Origin: Otatea glauca
Taxonomy: Eukaryota; Streptophyta; Magnoliopsida; Poales; Poaceae
Assembly: GCA_036346275.1 (NCBI GenBank)
Contig: CM070711.1
Coordinates: forward strand, 70,555,782 to 70,619,781
Direction of reading: 5' to 3'
DNA: 64,000 nt
Shown: piece after piece, positions 47,120-58,204 of the stretch
Numbering within the stretch: the first letter of the stretch is position 1
How the letters are laid out: every line of letters begins with the position of its first letter
Made by a program: the position numbers and the translations under genes
The notes under the pieces: model-generated
What the model was told of the DNA's origin: nothing
The model's input: only the letters and a program-made list of their open reading frames with translations
Databases searched by the model: none

Positions 47120-47800
47120 AGTGAATGTCATAATAGAGGGCTTGGCCTATAGAGATGAGTCCAAACGTCAAAGGAAGGAGTACGTACGAGAAGTCAATGT
47201 GGTGGGGGTGAACCTCCAAAGTGCTCCCCCAAATGGGCGAACATCCCGCTGAGCTTCACTGAAGAGGACTCAAAGGGCTTGAGGTTTCCCCACGATGATG
47301 CCCTCCTGGTGATCGCCACCATGTCCAACTGTGAGGTCTCTCGTATACTCGTTGACGGAGGAAGCTCCGCGGACATACTTTATCTTCACGCGCTTAAGGA
47401 GTTATGGGAATCACTAGGGGCTACCACTCGGGCATATTGCTCCCGTCCGACCACACCCTCACAGGCTTTGTCCTAGGGAAATCTATCCAACCCCTGGGGA
47501 GAATTGAGCTCCTCATGACCTTCGGATCACGGGAGAACCATCGCACAGAAGCGGTCAGGTTTGATGTCGTTGACGTCGAGTTGTTATTCAATGCCATCAT
47601 GGGAAGAGTAACTCTCAACCGCTTCAGCGTAGCGATCCACCAAAACTACTTGTGCCTCAAGATACCAGGGCCTCATGGGGTCATCTCTGTGAGGGGCGAT
47701 CAATACTTGGCCTGTCGCCTCTATCATAGGGCGGTCACCGACTCCGATGAAGTCTACATACTTGAAGTGGGGGGCTCGAAAGGGGCCGCACCCTACCACC
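47120..47800 (+). pseudogene. Tat1 aspartic protease
   Basis: Encodes HRQVNVIIEGLAYRDESKRQ, then GLRFPHDDALLVIATMSNCE and the active-site stretch ILVDGGSSADILYLHALKEL (near 47345-47404). DAIMGR-like FNAIMGRVTLNRFSVAIHQN closes the domain. DGGSS replaces the usual DTGSS as is common in this lineage. Two frame changes (about 47250 and 47440). Confidence 0.85.
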
Positions 47801-47804
47801 CCCG

Positions 47805-48626
47805 ATGGAAATCGCCAAGGACAAGTTCCCGCTGGAGAAATACCCCCTGAAGCCTCGTCCTAAAGAAGAGCTAAAAGAGATACAGCTCTTTGGCCTGAGC
47901 GATGAATGTTTCATCTGGGCCGGGGCTGAGCTCCCAGAAAGGGTGGAAGAGGAACTCCTCGAGTTCCTAAGGACCAACGCGGACGAAGGTCACATTGAAG
48001 TGCACGAAGGTCTCTGTGGCTCGCTCCTTGCACCTAGGGCAACTGCGGTGAAAGCGCTAAGACAAAGGTTCTATTGGACCACAATGGTGCAGGATGCCAT
48101 TGAAACCCTCAAAACATTTGAAGGTTGCCAAAGGATGGCGTCACTCACCATTCCCCTGCTGCACCTCTGCACCAAATACTAATCACGTGGCCTTTTGCCC
48201 AGTGGGGTATGGACCTGCTTGGGCCATTCCCGCCGACCCAAGGGGGCTACAAGCATGTAGTGGTGGCAGTGGAGATGCTCTTAAAGGCCTTACCCATCAA
48301 CTTCATGGCGAATGAAGAAAACTACAAGGTGGAAGTGGATTTCTCGGAGGAGATCCGTGACAATGCCCTCGTCAAGCATGCTACGTACGAACAAGAAGTC
48401 GCCCGTTTCTACAACAACCAGGTGCGGGAGAACCTTCCCCCTGAGAGACTTGGTGCTAAAGAGGGTCACCGACCCAGGAGCCCAAGGGAAGCTTCATTCT
48501 AAGTGGGAGGGACCCTACCATGTCTCAGCGGTCTTGGGCTCAGAGGCCTACCGCCTCTCCACTATGGAAGACAAGTTGCTTAAGCACGCGTGGAATGCGG
48601 ACAAGCTCAAGACGTTTTACATTTAA
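47805..48626 (+). pseudogene. Tat1 integrase remnant with deleted RT-RNase H and core
   Basis: Begins with the linker to RT (ELPERVEEELLEFLRTNADE) but jumps directly to the integrase zinc-binding part (HEGLCGSLLAPRATAVKALR, FYWTTMVQDA, CEGCQRMA-like with C to F at the first Cys). WGMDLLGPFPPTQGGYKHVV is the start of the catalytic core. The core is then lost and the tail resumes at EIRDNALVKHATYEQEVARF and KWEGPYHVSAVLGSEAYRLS (GPY/F module). Confidence 0.85.
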
Positions 48627-48629
48627 GCT

Positions 48630-49755
48630 TTCTTGTAATCCGTAACGACACCTATCTTATATTGATGTAAACCCTTCTAAGGTCATCAATGGAGTACCAA
48701 GTTAAGTCCTGCATGTCTCCTGCCACATGTGTGGTGGTCTCGAAGGACCCATCCCCCACACATAGTTGTGGGGGATGGGCTAGAACCTCGCGTCGCCCTC
48801 GGGATGTATTCCAGGGCGCATGGCCTTCAGAGCCTACCCCTGAAAAAGCCCCAAGTGGCCTGGACATTTCGCGTCCCCCTTGGGTGGCCCCCTCCTTGCT
48901 GGACCCAGGGAGTGGGGTGATGGCTTAAGGCATTTTGCCCAAGTTATAGGGTGTCCCATAGCCTAGTCCCTCATGCACCCCTGGCGCTAAGCCAAAACGA
49001 CCCCCGGGTCACAATTTCATCCCCCTCTACGGGAAGCAATAGAAACCTTCTTATTGCAAGGAGTATAGTCCGGGAGACATATCCTTCCTGGTGGGCACAA
49101 GCCCAAGCCTCTTGGCAAGGTCAGATAAACAACTCACATCATTTCTACGGGACTACGCCTTAAGTTAAGCGTTCGGCCCCCTAATAGGGCCTTATGAGCC
49201 GGTCCCCCTGAGTGGCCTAAGAGCCAAGGCAGGACTAAAGTCACCCGAGGGCGATAGAGGGACCAAGTCCCCCTCGCCGTCGCTCGGGGGAGGAAATACT
49301 CTCGCGCCGTCTAATGACCCGGAGTGCTCGCCTACATACATAGCATAAGATAAGCTGTTTTCTCTCTCTTGGGGAGAAGTAACTAAATGACCCTCTAGCT
49401 GGGCGCCCGTGCCTTGGACCCTTCCTGAGGCCCAAGGCACGATCATGCCCCCGTGAAGTCGCCCAGTCCTGTGGTAGACCTTCTTTGGCGGGCATAATCA
49501 GCGTGGCGCTCGAGCCCTCTGTGCGCTTCGTTTATATCGGATACCAACTGCCCTCCTCGGGGCACATCCTAGAACAAAACATTGCAAAAGTCACAAGTCA
49601 TCCATACCATAATCCTAAAACAAGTTCATATAAAATGAGGGGAGCACGCCCCAGTCAGTCATCATGAGCACTACAAAATACGTCTCTAGCATAAAGGAGT
49701 GCATCACCTTGCAAGGTGAGGGCCCTAGTACAGTAAGTATGAACCACCTAACTAC
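48630..49755. other. Tat1 region between pol and antisense gene
   Basis: G+C-rich non-coding DNA holding the presumed 3' UTR of both the sense pol transcript and the minus-strand gene. Only short chance frames. Confidence 0.5.
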
Positions 49756-52700
49756 TTAGCAAAAGACATCAAGTATGCTCCAGAGGAAGTCATACATGCT
49801 TTGAGCCCGAGCCCTCTCCTGATGCCCGGGGTCCGGTCCCGCGGGGAACCCTTGTGAGGCTATCCACGAGCCTCCCACAAGGGACCCATAGGTACAGCTA
49901 CCCTCGCGGGCGCTCCGGCGCACCTCCTGAGTGTATAGCCCCCGAAGCGCAGTGAGGATGGCATCCTTTCCCGCAGTATCAGAGAGGCGGGAGATGGCCA
50001 CAACTCCCGCGGTCAAGGCGACTTTGTCAAAGGCCTTGCCCTTGTCGTCGGTTTCCCTCACAAGGAGACCAACGTGGCCTCGAAGGATGCTAGCCCACTC
50101 CTCCCAATACTCAGAGGGAGGTGGGAGATCCTCCACTCTGGCCCCAAGCTCCCTTAAAGTTACCTAGACCAACACGACAAGATTCATGAGAGATATAGCC
50201 ATTGTCTTCTGGTCCGCTTCATACATTTGCTTATGGGCATCGCGGTTTGCCCTCACTGCCCGTATCACCACGTGGGACCTCTCCAAGTTGGCCTCCAAGT
50301 CCTTGGCCCGCTGCCTAGACCTCTCCAGCTCAGCCTCCACCTTGGTAAGCTTGTCCTATGCCACCCTCTGGCCCTCTTGGGCCTGTAGCAAAGCTCGCTT
50401 GAGGGCCTCTTGATCGTCCTCAGGACGACGCAGTGGGGTGGCTGCTAGCATCTCCTTGACCATTCTCGGGACCCTGTGAAAGAAAACATTGCTCATTGCC
50501 GTAACCTATAAAAGGATGAAGGTGGGGAGTGTCAAAACAAGTCATACATAAGAATCTTGAACTTATGAGGGTTGATGGGAGAAAGGGGGATCGTAGTACC
50601 TGATACTGGAGGGTCACGGTAGTCGCTAACTTCTCCCCCAGCACCTCCAAAAACCTCTTGGGGTCATCAGGCACCAAGTCTGCCATATACCTCTGCACCC
50701 GCTCCGTCACCAAGTGGCGAGTCGTCTCAATCGCCTTTGCATCCAAGGTGTGAGGAATGGCATACTTGGGGAGGGCGTTGGAGGAATCGCCCTAGTCACC
50801 TTGCGCTGGCCCCGCTTGCATGGGTGAGCATGGGTAGCCACCTTCTCCGTTGACGCCTCAGGGGGCGCAACATATGTGGGGGGCTCCGCCTCAGGGGGCA
50901 CCCCATGCTCCACCGGATCTGCAAAAGAGGAGTGGAGCAGGTTAAGGGTGTAATGAGAAAGTCTAAGCTCTATGGCAACTTATCATGATCATGGATACGT
51001 ACCTCCTGGAAAGCGAAAGAAAGACTCAATGTCGTCGAGGTAGGCATACCCAATCTCCTCCTCCGCCACAGCCTTGGCCGGGGAGGTGATCGGACCATCA
51101 GTCTCAACGCCAAGGAGCCCTTCAATCTCCTGGGCAAGCTGCTGGGAGCACCCAGTGGAGTTCCCTAACACAGCGTCAGACGCGGGCTCACTGGATGAGC
51201 TAGACGTCATAGATGGGGAAGGTAAGGTGAGCTCCTGCTTGCCCACCTGGTGGAGGGGCCAGTGCCCTCCTCGATGGACGCCTTCTTCTTCTCAAGACCT
51301 TTGGAGCCCTTGCCCTTAGCGGTGGAGGATGGCGGGGGGCCTCGGGGCGCCACCCGGGGAGGACCCCTCGCGCCCGCGGCTTGTGCCGAAGTGACAGTGC
51401 CCTGTTGAGAGGCGCCACCAGCGTGCCCTCCTGTGGCTCTCTTGGCGCGCGCCTTGGTAGGCAAGGCCCGGGTGTCATCCTCTGCGGCCGCAGCTCGAGC
51501 CCTCTTTCGTTTGGCTTGGTCGGGGCAGGGTCACCCCGCGGAAAAAGGGGTAGGCTGAACGCCTCAACCACAGAATTCCTTCCCTCCATAGGGATGTCTT
51601 CGGCCTCATAGCCCCATGCCTCCGACATGCATCACCTCCCTAGGATCAACTCAGCCTCCTCTCTTGTCGTCTCTAGAGATCGAACTGCACATGAAAAGCA
51701 AACCATGAGAGGTAAAGGGATAACGTGCAAAAGAAAAACAAAGGCAACTCAAAGGCCCTTACCCTTCCCAATGCCGGGATGAAGGCCACCGTGGAACCCC
51801 AACCTAGCATGTTGAACGAGAGTGTTAAGGTTGAGGAGGGTCATCTCCTCCATCAAGTCGCGGGCGCCTTTCCTTGTGCGCACCTCCCGGATGGCGTTGC
51901 GTACCTTCCAGTCATCGTCGGTGAGATGACCCATATTGGGGTACATCCGTGACGTCAAGGCCGGGTGCGATCGAGTGTAGACAAAGTCCTTTGCCTTCAG
52001 GTAAAAGCACTTCTTCGTGGCGAAGGGCCAACACTCCCTCAAGGTATGCACGGGGAACTCGTCCTCATGCCGTGGAGTGGTGAAGATGGATCCCAGGGGC
52101 CCTCTCCTGGCGTCTCCCCGCTGAGAGAGAAAGAAGTAGTCGAACAAGGCGACGGACGGCTCCTTGGGCGTCCCCGGGATGGCCGTCTCACACAGCCATA
52201 AGAAGGTCCTTAGCCGAACAAAGAGGTTCGGGCTAAGGTAAGAGAGCTCCACACCGAGCACCTGAGTATACCTCTTGATGAAGGGGTGCAACGGGAGTCC
52301 AAAGCCGACGTCCACCCAAGCCTTGAGAGCCACAACGTACCCTGATGGGGGGTTAGGGTTCTCCCCTGACGCTGGGAAGTCCATGTCCCTAGGGGAGAGA
52401 TGACTCCCCATCCGAATGAGGGAGAGTTTCTCCCCATCGATGAGCTCCGACGGTTCAGGATCCACCTTTGTTTCCTTCGAGACAAGCCCTTTGTCACCCG
52501 CCGGTTTTGCGAAGGCGACGGGGTCAATAGAACCCATCATGTTCACGTCCCTTGCATGGTGGTCCTCTCCACGGGAAGGCTTGCTCTTGCCCCTCCCTTT
52601 CACGGGGACGGACTCATCCGCCTTGCCCTTAGCGAGGGCATCCCGCGGGCGGTCAGCTGCAAGCAAAAATGGAATCACCCCCAACAATGCCCAGTTGCGG

Positions 52701-52972
52701 AGAACCGCTCCAAAAGGAACCGTGGGGTAGTGCCATGCTTGTGGCCTTAACCATGAAGTCCCGATGTACTCTACCCCCCATAGCGTGGTAGCAACGTCCC
52801 ACTGGTACCTATCAAAACCAAAGGAACAATCAAGTCCCGACAGTGGTTGGCAAAGGGCAAGAGCATGTGCCCTGGTAACCGGGCGATAGGAGCAACGCCC
52901 TTCCGATCGACGGCTGGGAATGGGCTCCACCACTGCCAGGACCAACACGGTGCGGAGTCGAGCGCTAGGCAA
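49756..52972 (-). CDS. Antisense ORF of Tat1, 'putative gypsy type transposon' (Transposase_28-like) protein
   Basis: The first exon is uninterrupted for 407 codons (52972 down to about 51770). It ends at a donor-like AAG|GTAAGG, or reads through to a stop at 51749. The core GYVVALKAWVDVGFGLPLHP, then FIKRYTQVLGVELSYLSPNL and FLWLCETAI, is typical of the grass family annotated PF04195-like. Downstream minus-strand exons with frame damage follow. They encode an Ala/Gly/Lys linker (51628-51200), EIEGLLGVETDGPITSPAKA (51246-50989), VTERVQRYMADLVPDDPKRF (50746-50620), a coiled coil (ERSRQRAKDLEANLERS near 50300) and a tail LPPPSEYWEEWASILRGHVG (50136-49756). The role is unknown; it is not a demonstrated transposase. 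The acceptor TTGCAG near 52659 hints that an upstream exon may be used. Confidence 0.7.
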
Positions 52973-53075
52973 GGCTCCTAGGATTTACCAACTGCGCACC
53001 GGTCTGGAGTGTCCCCGAACACTAACGGCAGTCTCGCTTTTTCCTCTTACCCTCCCAAGGGTGGAGGAAGAAGTC

Positions 53076-53083
53076 CTTTTATA
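53076..53083 (-). promoter_or_regulatory. TATA box for the antisense gene of Tat1
   Basis: TATAAAAG on the minus strand, about 105 bp upstream of the ATG at 52972. It is followed by a pyrimidine/purine-rich leader with no upstream ATG that I noticed. Spacing suits a start site near 53045-53050. Confidence 0.55.
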
Positions 53084-53099
53084 CACCCTACTCTAGCCA

Positions 53100-55212
53100 C
53101 CCCTGAGCATGATTCAATGCTTAGCTCACTGTGATGGTGACGAACCAAGTCCAGCCAGAAATGGAATCACGGCAAAGAGGTTACTGGTGTTTTCTCCACC
53201 ACGCGGCAACAGCGCCACATCGGGCGACCGACGGTGGCGTCACGGTCCTCTGAGCCACGGCGATGGGGCTCGTCTGGTGAGAGGCGCGCGCCTCTCGCCG
53301 CAGCGTGGCTGTTGGCGGCGGCAGCCATACGGTTCGTCTGCGGTGGGGACTCACCCTGATAGGCGGCGGCGTGCCTCTCCCATGCAGCCGTGGCCTGTCG
53401 GCTCGGCGGTGACAGTGCCTCCCCCACACAGCCATGTTAAGACCCGCTCGGGCTGCCGACGACGAGGGCCCGCTCGGGGGCGGGCGACCGCAGCCCTTCG
53501 ACCTAACGACAGCGGTGACCTCTAGGGCAGGCAGTAGCAGACTCGGACAAGCGGCAGTAGCTGGTCTACTCGAGTAAGCGGTGGCGGCAGATCCTCCCTT
53601 GTCAGCGGCGGTAGCTGGCCCGCACGGGCAAACGGCAGTGGTAGTCCTACTTGAGCAGGCAGCGACAGCGCCTCCTCCGTGTGGTGACGTGCCTCACCTT
53701 TGGCATGAGTGAATCCCATGCCCCACGCTCCTCCCTTCACAGGCGTGGCTGGCAGTGCCGCCCCTTTTCCCTCCCTTTGGCACTGTCGCACCGACTCAGT
53801 CGGCGACGTCGTTCCCCTCCGACGCAGGTGGACTCTTCCTCGCCTTGTCACTTGCGGTTCAGCGGGATCTAGAAGGGAGCAGGGGTTCTGGTCAGGAGAA
53901 GTTAAGACTTTGTAGTGAGAGTCCTTGTTTCTTTGTTTCTTTGAGCCAAGGAGCGGGCAAAAATAGGAAAACAAAAAGGCAACGATACTAGGCACAGAAA
54001 TCGGGGTTCGAGCGTCTCTAGCAGGCCATACCGCCCACGTTAAGGAGCAATGCCCAGATCGCTCGAAGGAAAGGGCGTTGGCCCTAGCGCCCATACGAAG
54101 GGCGTTGTCCCTGGCACTCTAGCTGCATCCGCGCTCCAAGTACACTACAGTGAGTGGCTTTGTTTCCCGTACAGAGGTCACTACAGCTGCCCCTCGGCTA
54201 AACAGCGATGGCCCTCGCAAGGCAACGACCCTAGCCACGGTGGCCTTTTCCTCCCATAGGATGGCCTACCCCTCTGTCTCGTGGCCGCAACTCCCGTTGT
54301 AGCCAGCGGCGACGGTGCCTCCTCTCGCACGGCGAGGGTGGACCAATCTCAGCCCTCCCCGGCGCTAGGTCCGACCACCTTGGGGTAGGGCGACCCGGCC
54401 CGAGCCTCCCTCCGCCACGGAGCCCGACGGTTCCTGGGTTGGTTCGACGAAGGTGCTCTGGCCGTCCTTTGCGCGAGAGCCATTCGTCAAAGAGCGGGTG
54501 AAGGAAAAGGGTAGCCTCATTTCGGCGCAGGCTCAGATCTGCTGTGGTGGCCCTCTGCTTGTTGGGGAATATTCTGCCCAAGCTTCTAATTCACCGGCTG
54601 GCCGCGTTGCTAAGACCGGGCATTTCTAAAATGCCCAAGAAAGCTTGTCACGGGCTCTCCCACATGGGACTCAGTTTGGGCGCTGGCCTTATGGCCCTAG
54701 CTTTGTTGGTTCACGTGTGGCAGGCAGTTGTAATGACGCCCAAGGGAAGAGTTCAAGGAAGCTCCTCCAAGGCACAGGCACTGCCCCTACCGTTGGTTTC
54801 GGGCAGCGTCTTGTGTATGAGGCCCAATGGTAGCCTAAGCTCCCGAGACGGCTCGGGAAGCGTCACAAGGCTGAAAGGGGGATTTGTTCCAACGCCCTTT
54901 GATCTTGGGATGCCCCCATAACGCCCAAGATCATCAAATCCTGCTGCACCGGCCGTCTACATAATGTGTGGAATCAAGACGACTCCCGTTGGAGTAAGGG
55001 AACAAGGGCTTAGTCATATGCTTAGCTCCCGAGGCATTTAGCATATGACCAAGCCCCTAGCACTTTGTGCCTAAGGTGCACTCGGAACTAACTCATATAG
55101 GCTACAAAATCCGCGCGCATGCACCTGCGCTAGGGCTAAACCTGCCACCGGCCCACAGTAGCGATCACTGTGCGCAACAGCATTTTTGCCCCTCGGGCAT
55201 CGCTTGATATGC
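53100..55212. other. Tat1 non-coding region upstream of the antisense gene
   Basis: Very G+C-rich, with imperfect roughly 45-bp repeats (CGGCAGTAGC, CGGCGGTAGC and similar motifs at 53525-53670) and many GGGCG/CGCCC inverted motifs. Frames here change strand and phase without any known domain. Treated as regulatory/UTR DNA of the element. Confidence 0.5.
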
Positions 55213-55231
55213 CCAAGGGACAAGGGGCTAG
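55213..55231 (+). other. Polypurine tract of Tat1
   Basis: CCCAAGGGACAAGGGGCTAG lies immediately before the 3' LTR start TGTCGGAG at 55232, the expected place for plus-strand priming. Confidence 0.7.
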
Positions 55232-56321
55232 TGTCGGAGAATACACACCCTCCCAAAAGGGAGGCCTTGTCCACCACGCACCTCGTGTGCGTGTGGGCAT
55301 AGGTTCACGAGGTGTAGAAAGGGTTTTCCTCACAAGTATGAGGAGAGGTCTCCTAAAACTCCCGCAGGCACCCATAAGAGACTCCTTTCTACCCCCGGGA
55401 GGCGCTACGGGAGGCTCCCTCCTACCCCTGTGGGCGTGCTACGGGAGACTCCCTCCTACCCCTGTGGGGTACTACGGGAGGCTCCCTCATGTCTCCGTAG
55501 GCGCCTATAGGAGGCTCCCTCATACCCCTCGCGGGTGTGCTACGGGACTCCCTCCTACCCCCGCGAAAGTGCTACAGGAGACTCCCTCCTACCCCCATGG
55601 AGGCGCTACGGGAGGTTCCCTCATATCTCCGCGGGCGCCTAAGGGAGGCTCCCCTCATGTCCCCACGGGTGTGCCATGGGGAGACTCCCTCATACCCTCG
55701 CGGCGTGCCACGGGGAAACTCCATCGTACCCTTGTGGGCTCTCTAGAGGAGGTATCCAGGAGGGTCTCTAGTCCCCCAAGGGGTCTCACCAAGCCTCCTA
55801 GCCACAGAGCACTTGGTAAGGCTCCTGGTTCAAGAGGGCGCCCCCTAGATGCCCATGGAGATGGGTGGGCACCCTTGAGCCACTTGGGACTAACCGCCGA
55901 GTGGGGTCCAGAAGTCCCCTGTGGGCCCCAGAGTCAGAGGCGTACCCCTACGGGATGATGACGTGGGATCCACTACCTCCTCGCGGGAATGACCAGGATG
56001 CCCCCGCTTGAACTACTGTAGTAGGGGTAGGATGGTACTTTATGTAACAGGCTGGGCGCCTATAAAACCCCACTGTAACCCATGCATGTAACCTGAGCTC
56101 TTATTGAATGCAAACTAAACTACTGGTGTGTCCCTCGGGAGCCTAGACCAAGAGCCCCCTCCCTACTCCCCCGGGGAACACATCGACAGGAGTAGGGCGC
56201 TTGCTTAGGCGTCCGAACCTATATAAATCCTTGTGTCTACTCTCTCTCTCTCTCAGACGTAGGCCTGTAAGACGGCCGGTGTCCGCTCTCACTCTCGTGT
56301 CTAGTTTTCGAACAAATGGCA
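55232..56321 (+). repeat. 3' LTR of Tat1
   Basis: 1090 bp, TGTCGGAG to ATGGCA. It has the same layout as the 5' LTR with about 11 instead of 14 minisatellite units (55370-55745), TATAAAA at 56061-56067 and the CT repeat near 56240. The last 12 bases differ from the 5' LTR but have equal length and are followed by TAATT. Confidence 0.9.
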
Positions 56322-56659
56322 TAATTAATGATAATCATGTTTTAAGGACTAACAATTTTTCTTAAGACTATAAAAAATAGGTTGGTCCTATGAAGATGTG
56401 AAATCATTGAACTATAAGGAAATTGGAATATCAAGCAAACACCAAGGTATAAGTTGTAAGGACTCTTTTCTAGCTTTTTTGCCGATCTAGGTGCTTGGAG
56501 AAAAGATCGGGTTGCTAGTGTATATGTCATACTATTAAGAGGGACCTTTCGTTAGTAGCTTGAAGATAATCAAGTGTCATGGCTCAAATTCATGCTCATA
56601 CTTTAGTCATTTGCATTTCTCGAAAAATCCTTCCAAGTCCTCTGAAAAATCTGCATTTT

Positions 56660-57180
56660 CGGCACTACCGACCTTGTAGGAGTGGTACTGTCGCAAGGGC
56701 GGCAGTACCGGCTCAAGAGGCTGGTAGTTATATATCAAAGAAGGATGTTTTTGGGGTCTGACCCTAGGCCGGCACTACCGACCTTCTAGGAGCGGTATTG
56801 CCGCAAGTGCGGTAGTACCGGCTCCAGAGGCTGGTAGTTATTTTAGAAAGTGCATGATAGTACCGGCCCTAGTGGCTGGTAGTCCTTTTTCAGAATTGTG
56901 CGTTTTTGGAAAAAAAATTCCCCGGTCGGCACTACCGCTTATCTGGGAGTGGTACTACTGCAAGTGCGGTAGTACAGAGCCGAATGGACGGTAGCCTTTT
57001 TTCAGAATAAGGTGAAAATGCAAAATTCTTAGTGCCTAACGCCGGCACTACCGGTCCTATATGGGCCGTAGTGCTGGGGGTACTGTAGCAATGGCTAGTT
57101 ATTGCAGCATTAAATGCTACGACCGACTGTTGAGCTTGAGGCTAGCACTACTAGCCCTACATGGGGAGTAGTGTCGACTT
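56660..57180. repeat. Degenerate tandem repeat with CGGCACTACCG dyads in copia LTR
   Basis: Units of roughly 110 bp start CGGCACTACCG at about 56659, 56771, 56936 and 57042. Each includes a complementary CGGTAGTACCGG or similar motif about 45 bp later and ends in GGCTGGTAGT. The third unit is interrupted by a partial copy. Non-coding LTR sequence. Confidence 0.75.
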
Positions 57181-57875
57181 TCCTGATTTTTTCAAGAGTT
57201 AGGTGGTAACAGCTAGATTTATGGGTGGAGGCTATAAATACACCCCCACCTATAGCAAGAGTATACTCTTGATCATTCATTGCATATTTGTGAGCCATTG
57301 CAAGTCTCTCATCATCTCTAGAGCATTTAATTGACATTTTATGAGTTGTTGAGAGAAACTCAAGTGTGTGCATTGAAGTTGAGCCATTAGACACTTGATC
57401 AACCTCAAGCAAGCGTCAAGGTCTATTCTCTTGAAGGTTGCCGCCTCCTAGATGTCTTGAAGGTGGGAGAACCGATGATCTCCTCAAAGAAGCTTGTAAG
57501 GAGGCCCGGTGGATTGTGAAGGCCGGAGCTCGCCTACTCGGAGCGAGGAAGAGCTACAACTAGTGATCAAGGAAGGCTCATTTGCGCAAGGAGCCGACTT
57601 GATTCGTTAAAGCTTCCTAAACGTTTGCTCTCTTGTATTTATTTGTGCAAATTTACATTCCTAGTGTACTTATTGTTTGCTCATCTATCTAGGATTGTGT
57701 AATTTACTTAGACCTAATTTGTTGGTGCACTTAGCGAAACCTAAACGATTTAGGCTTTAATTGTTAAAATTCTCAATTCTAGTATTACTTGATCATTCAT
57801 TGCAATTAGAGCCAAAGAATTTAAAAACCTCCTATTCAACCCCATCTAGTCGGTTATCCTTAATCCTACAATGCT

Positions 57876-58204
57876 CGCAATTCCCCACCCTTCCGACCAA
57901 AGTCATCCCCAATTTGGCAATTCTCTACTCTATCTTCCCACTTGGGAGTCTGTACTAGAGTGGCGGTGGGCGTGGTTAGTGGTGGTGACCTGCATGAGGG
58001 GGTGGCCAGTGGCATAGGACCACGTGAGAGCTGGCAATCGTCGGCCATGAGCAACAGCTACAGACTAATGCCCTGATGCTTCTTGCGACTGTATGTTTAT
58101 CTCCGGTGAGCTTCATCCATAGTATGTAACATTTTGTTTGATTTAGTCATTTTACTCCAACAATAATGTCTCCTGATTGATTTAGTAACATTTTGTTCAT
58201 CTCT
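57876..58204. other. Spacer between two copia copies
   Basis: About 330 bp without recognised frames or repeats, between the right flank of the solo LTR and the resumed LTR sequence. Probably original genomic DNA. Confidence 0.45.

Larger units (their letters stand above)
43673..56321 (+). mobile_element. Tat-type Ty3-gypsy retrotransposon with antisense ORF (element Tat1)
   Basis: 12.65 kb between perfect TAATT duplications (43668-43672 and 56322-56326). LTRs are 43673-44879 and 55232-56321, the PBS 44882-44900 and the PPT about 55213-55231. Sense order: gag, protease with VDGGSSADIL, pre-RT scrap, integrase zinc-finger, integrase C-terminal part. RT-RNase H and most of the integrase core are absent. 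A minus-strand gene (52972 to 49756) lies between pol and the 3' LTR, a layout known for antisense-ORF-bearing Tat lineage elements. The element is non-autonomous. Confidence 0.9.
43630..57870 (+). mobile_element. Copia (SIRE-like) solo LTR split by a Tat gypsy insertion
   Basis: The LTR pieces 43630-43672 and 56322-57870 join at the duplicated TAATT. The outer edges read TGAAGC and CCTACA. Flanks ACGCT (43625-43629) and ATGCT (57871-57875) match at 4 of 5, consistent with an aged 5-bp duplication. The right piece contains TATAAATA at 57233-57240. No PBS follows its right end, hence a solo LTR of about 1.59 kb once the insertion is removed. Confidence 0.65.

Noticed and set aside
53109..54921. 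Several 80-190-codon frames on both strands
   Set aside because: G+C-rich non-coding part of Tat1. They overlap each other on opposite strands and contain no recognisable domain.
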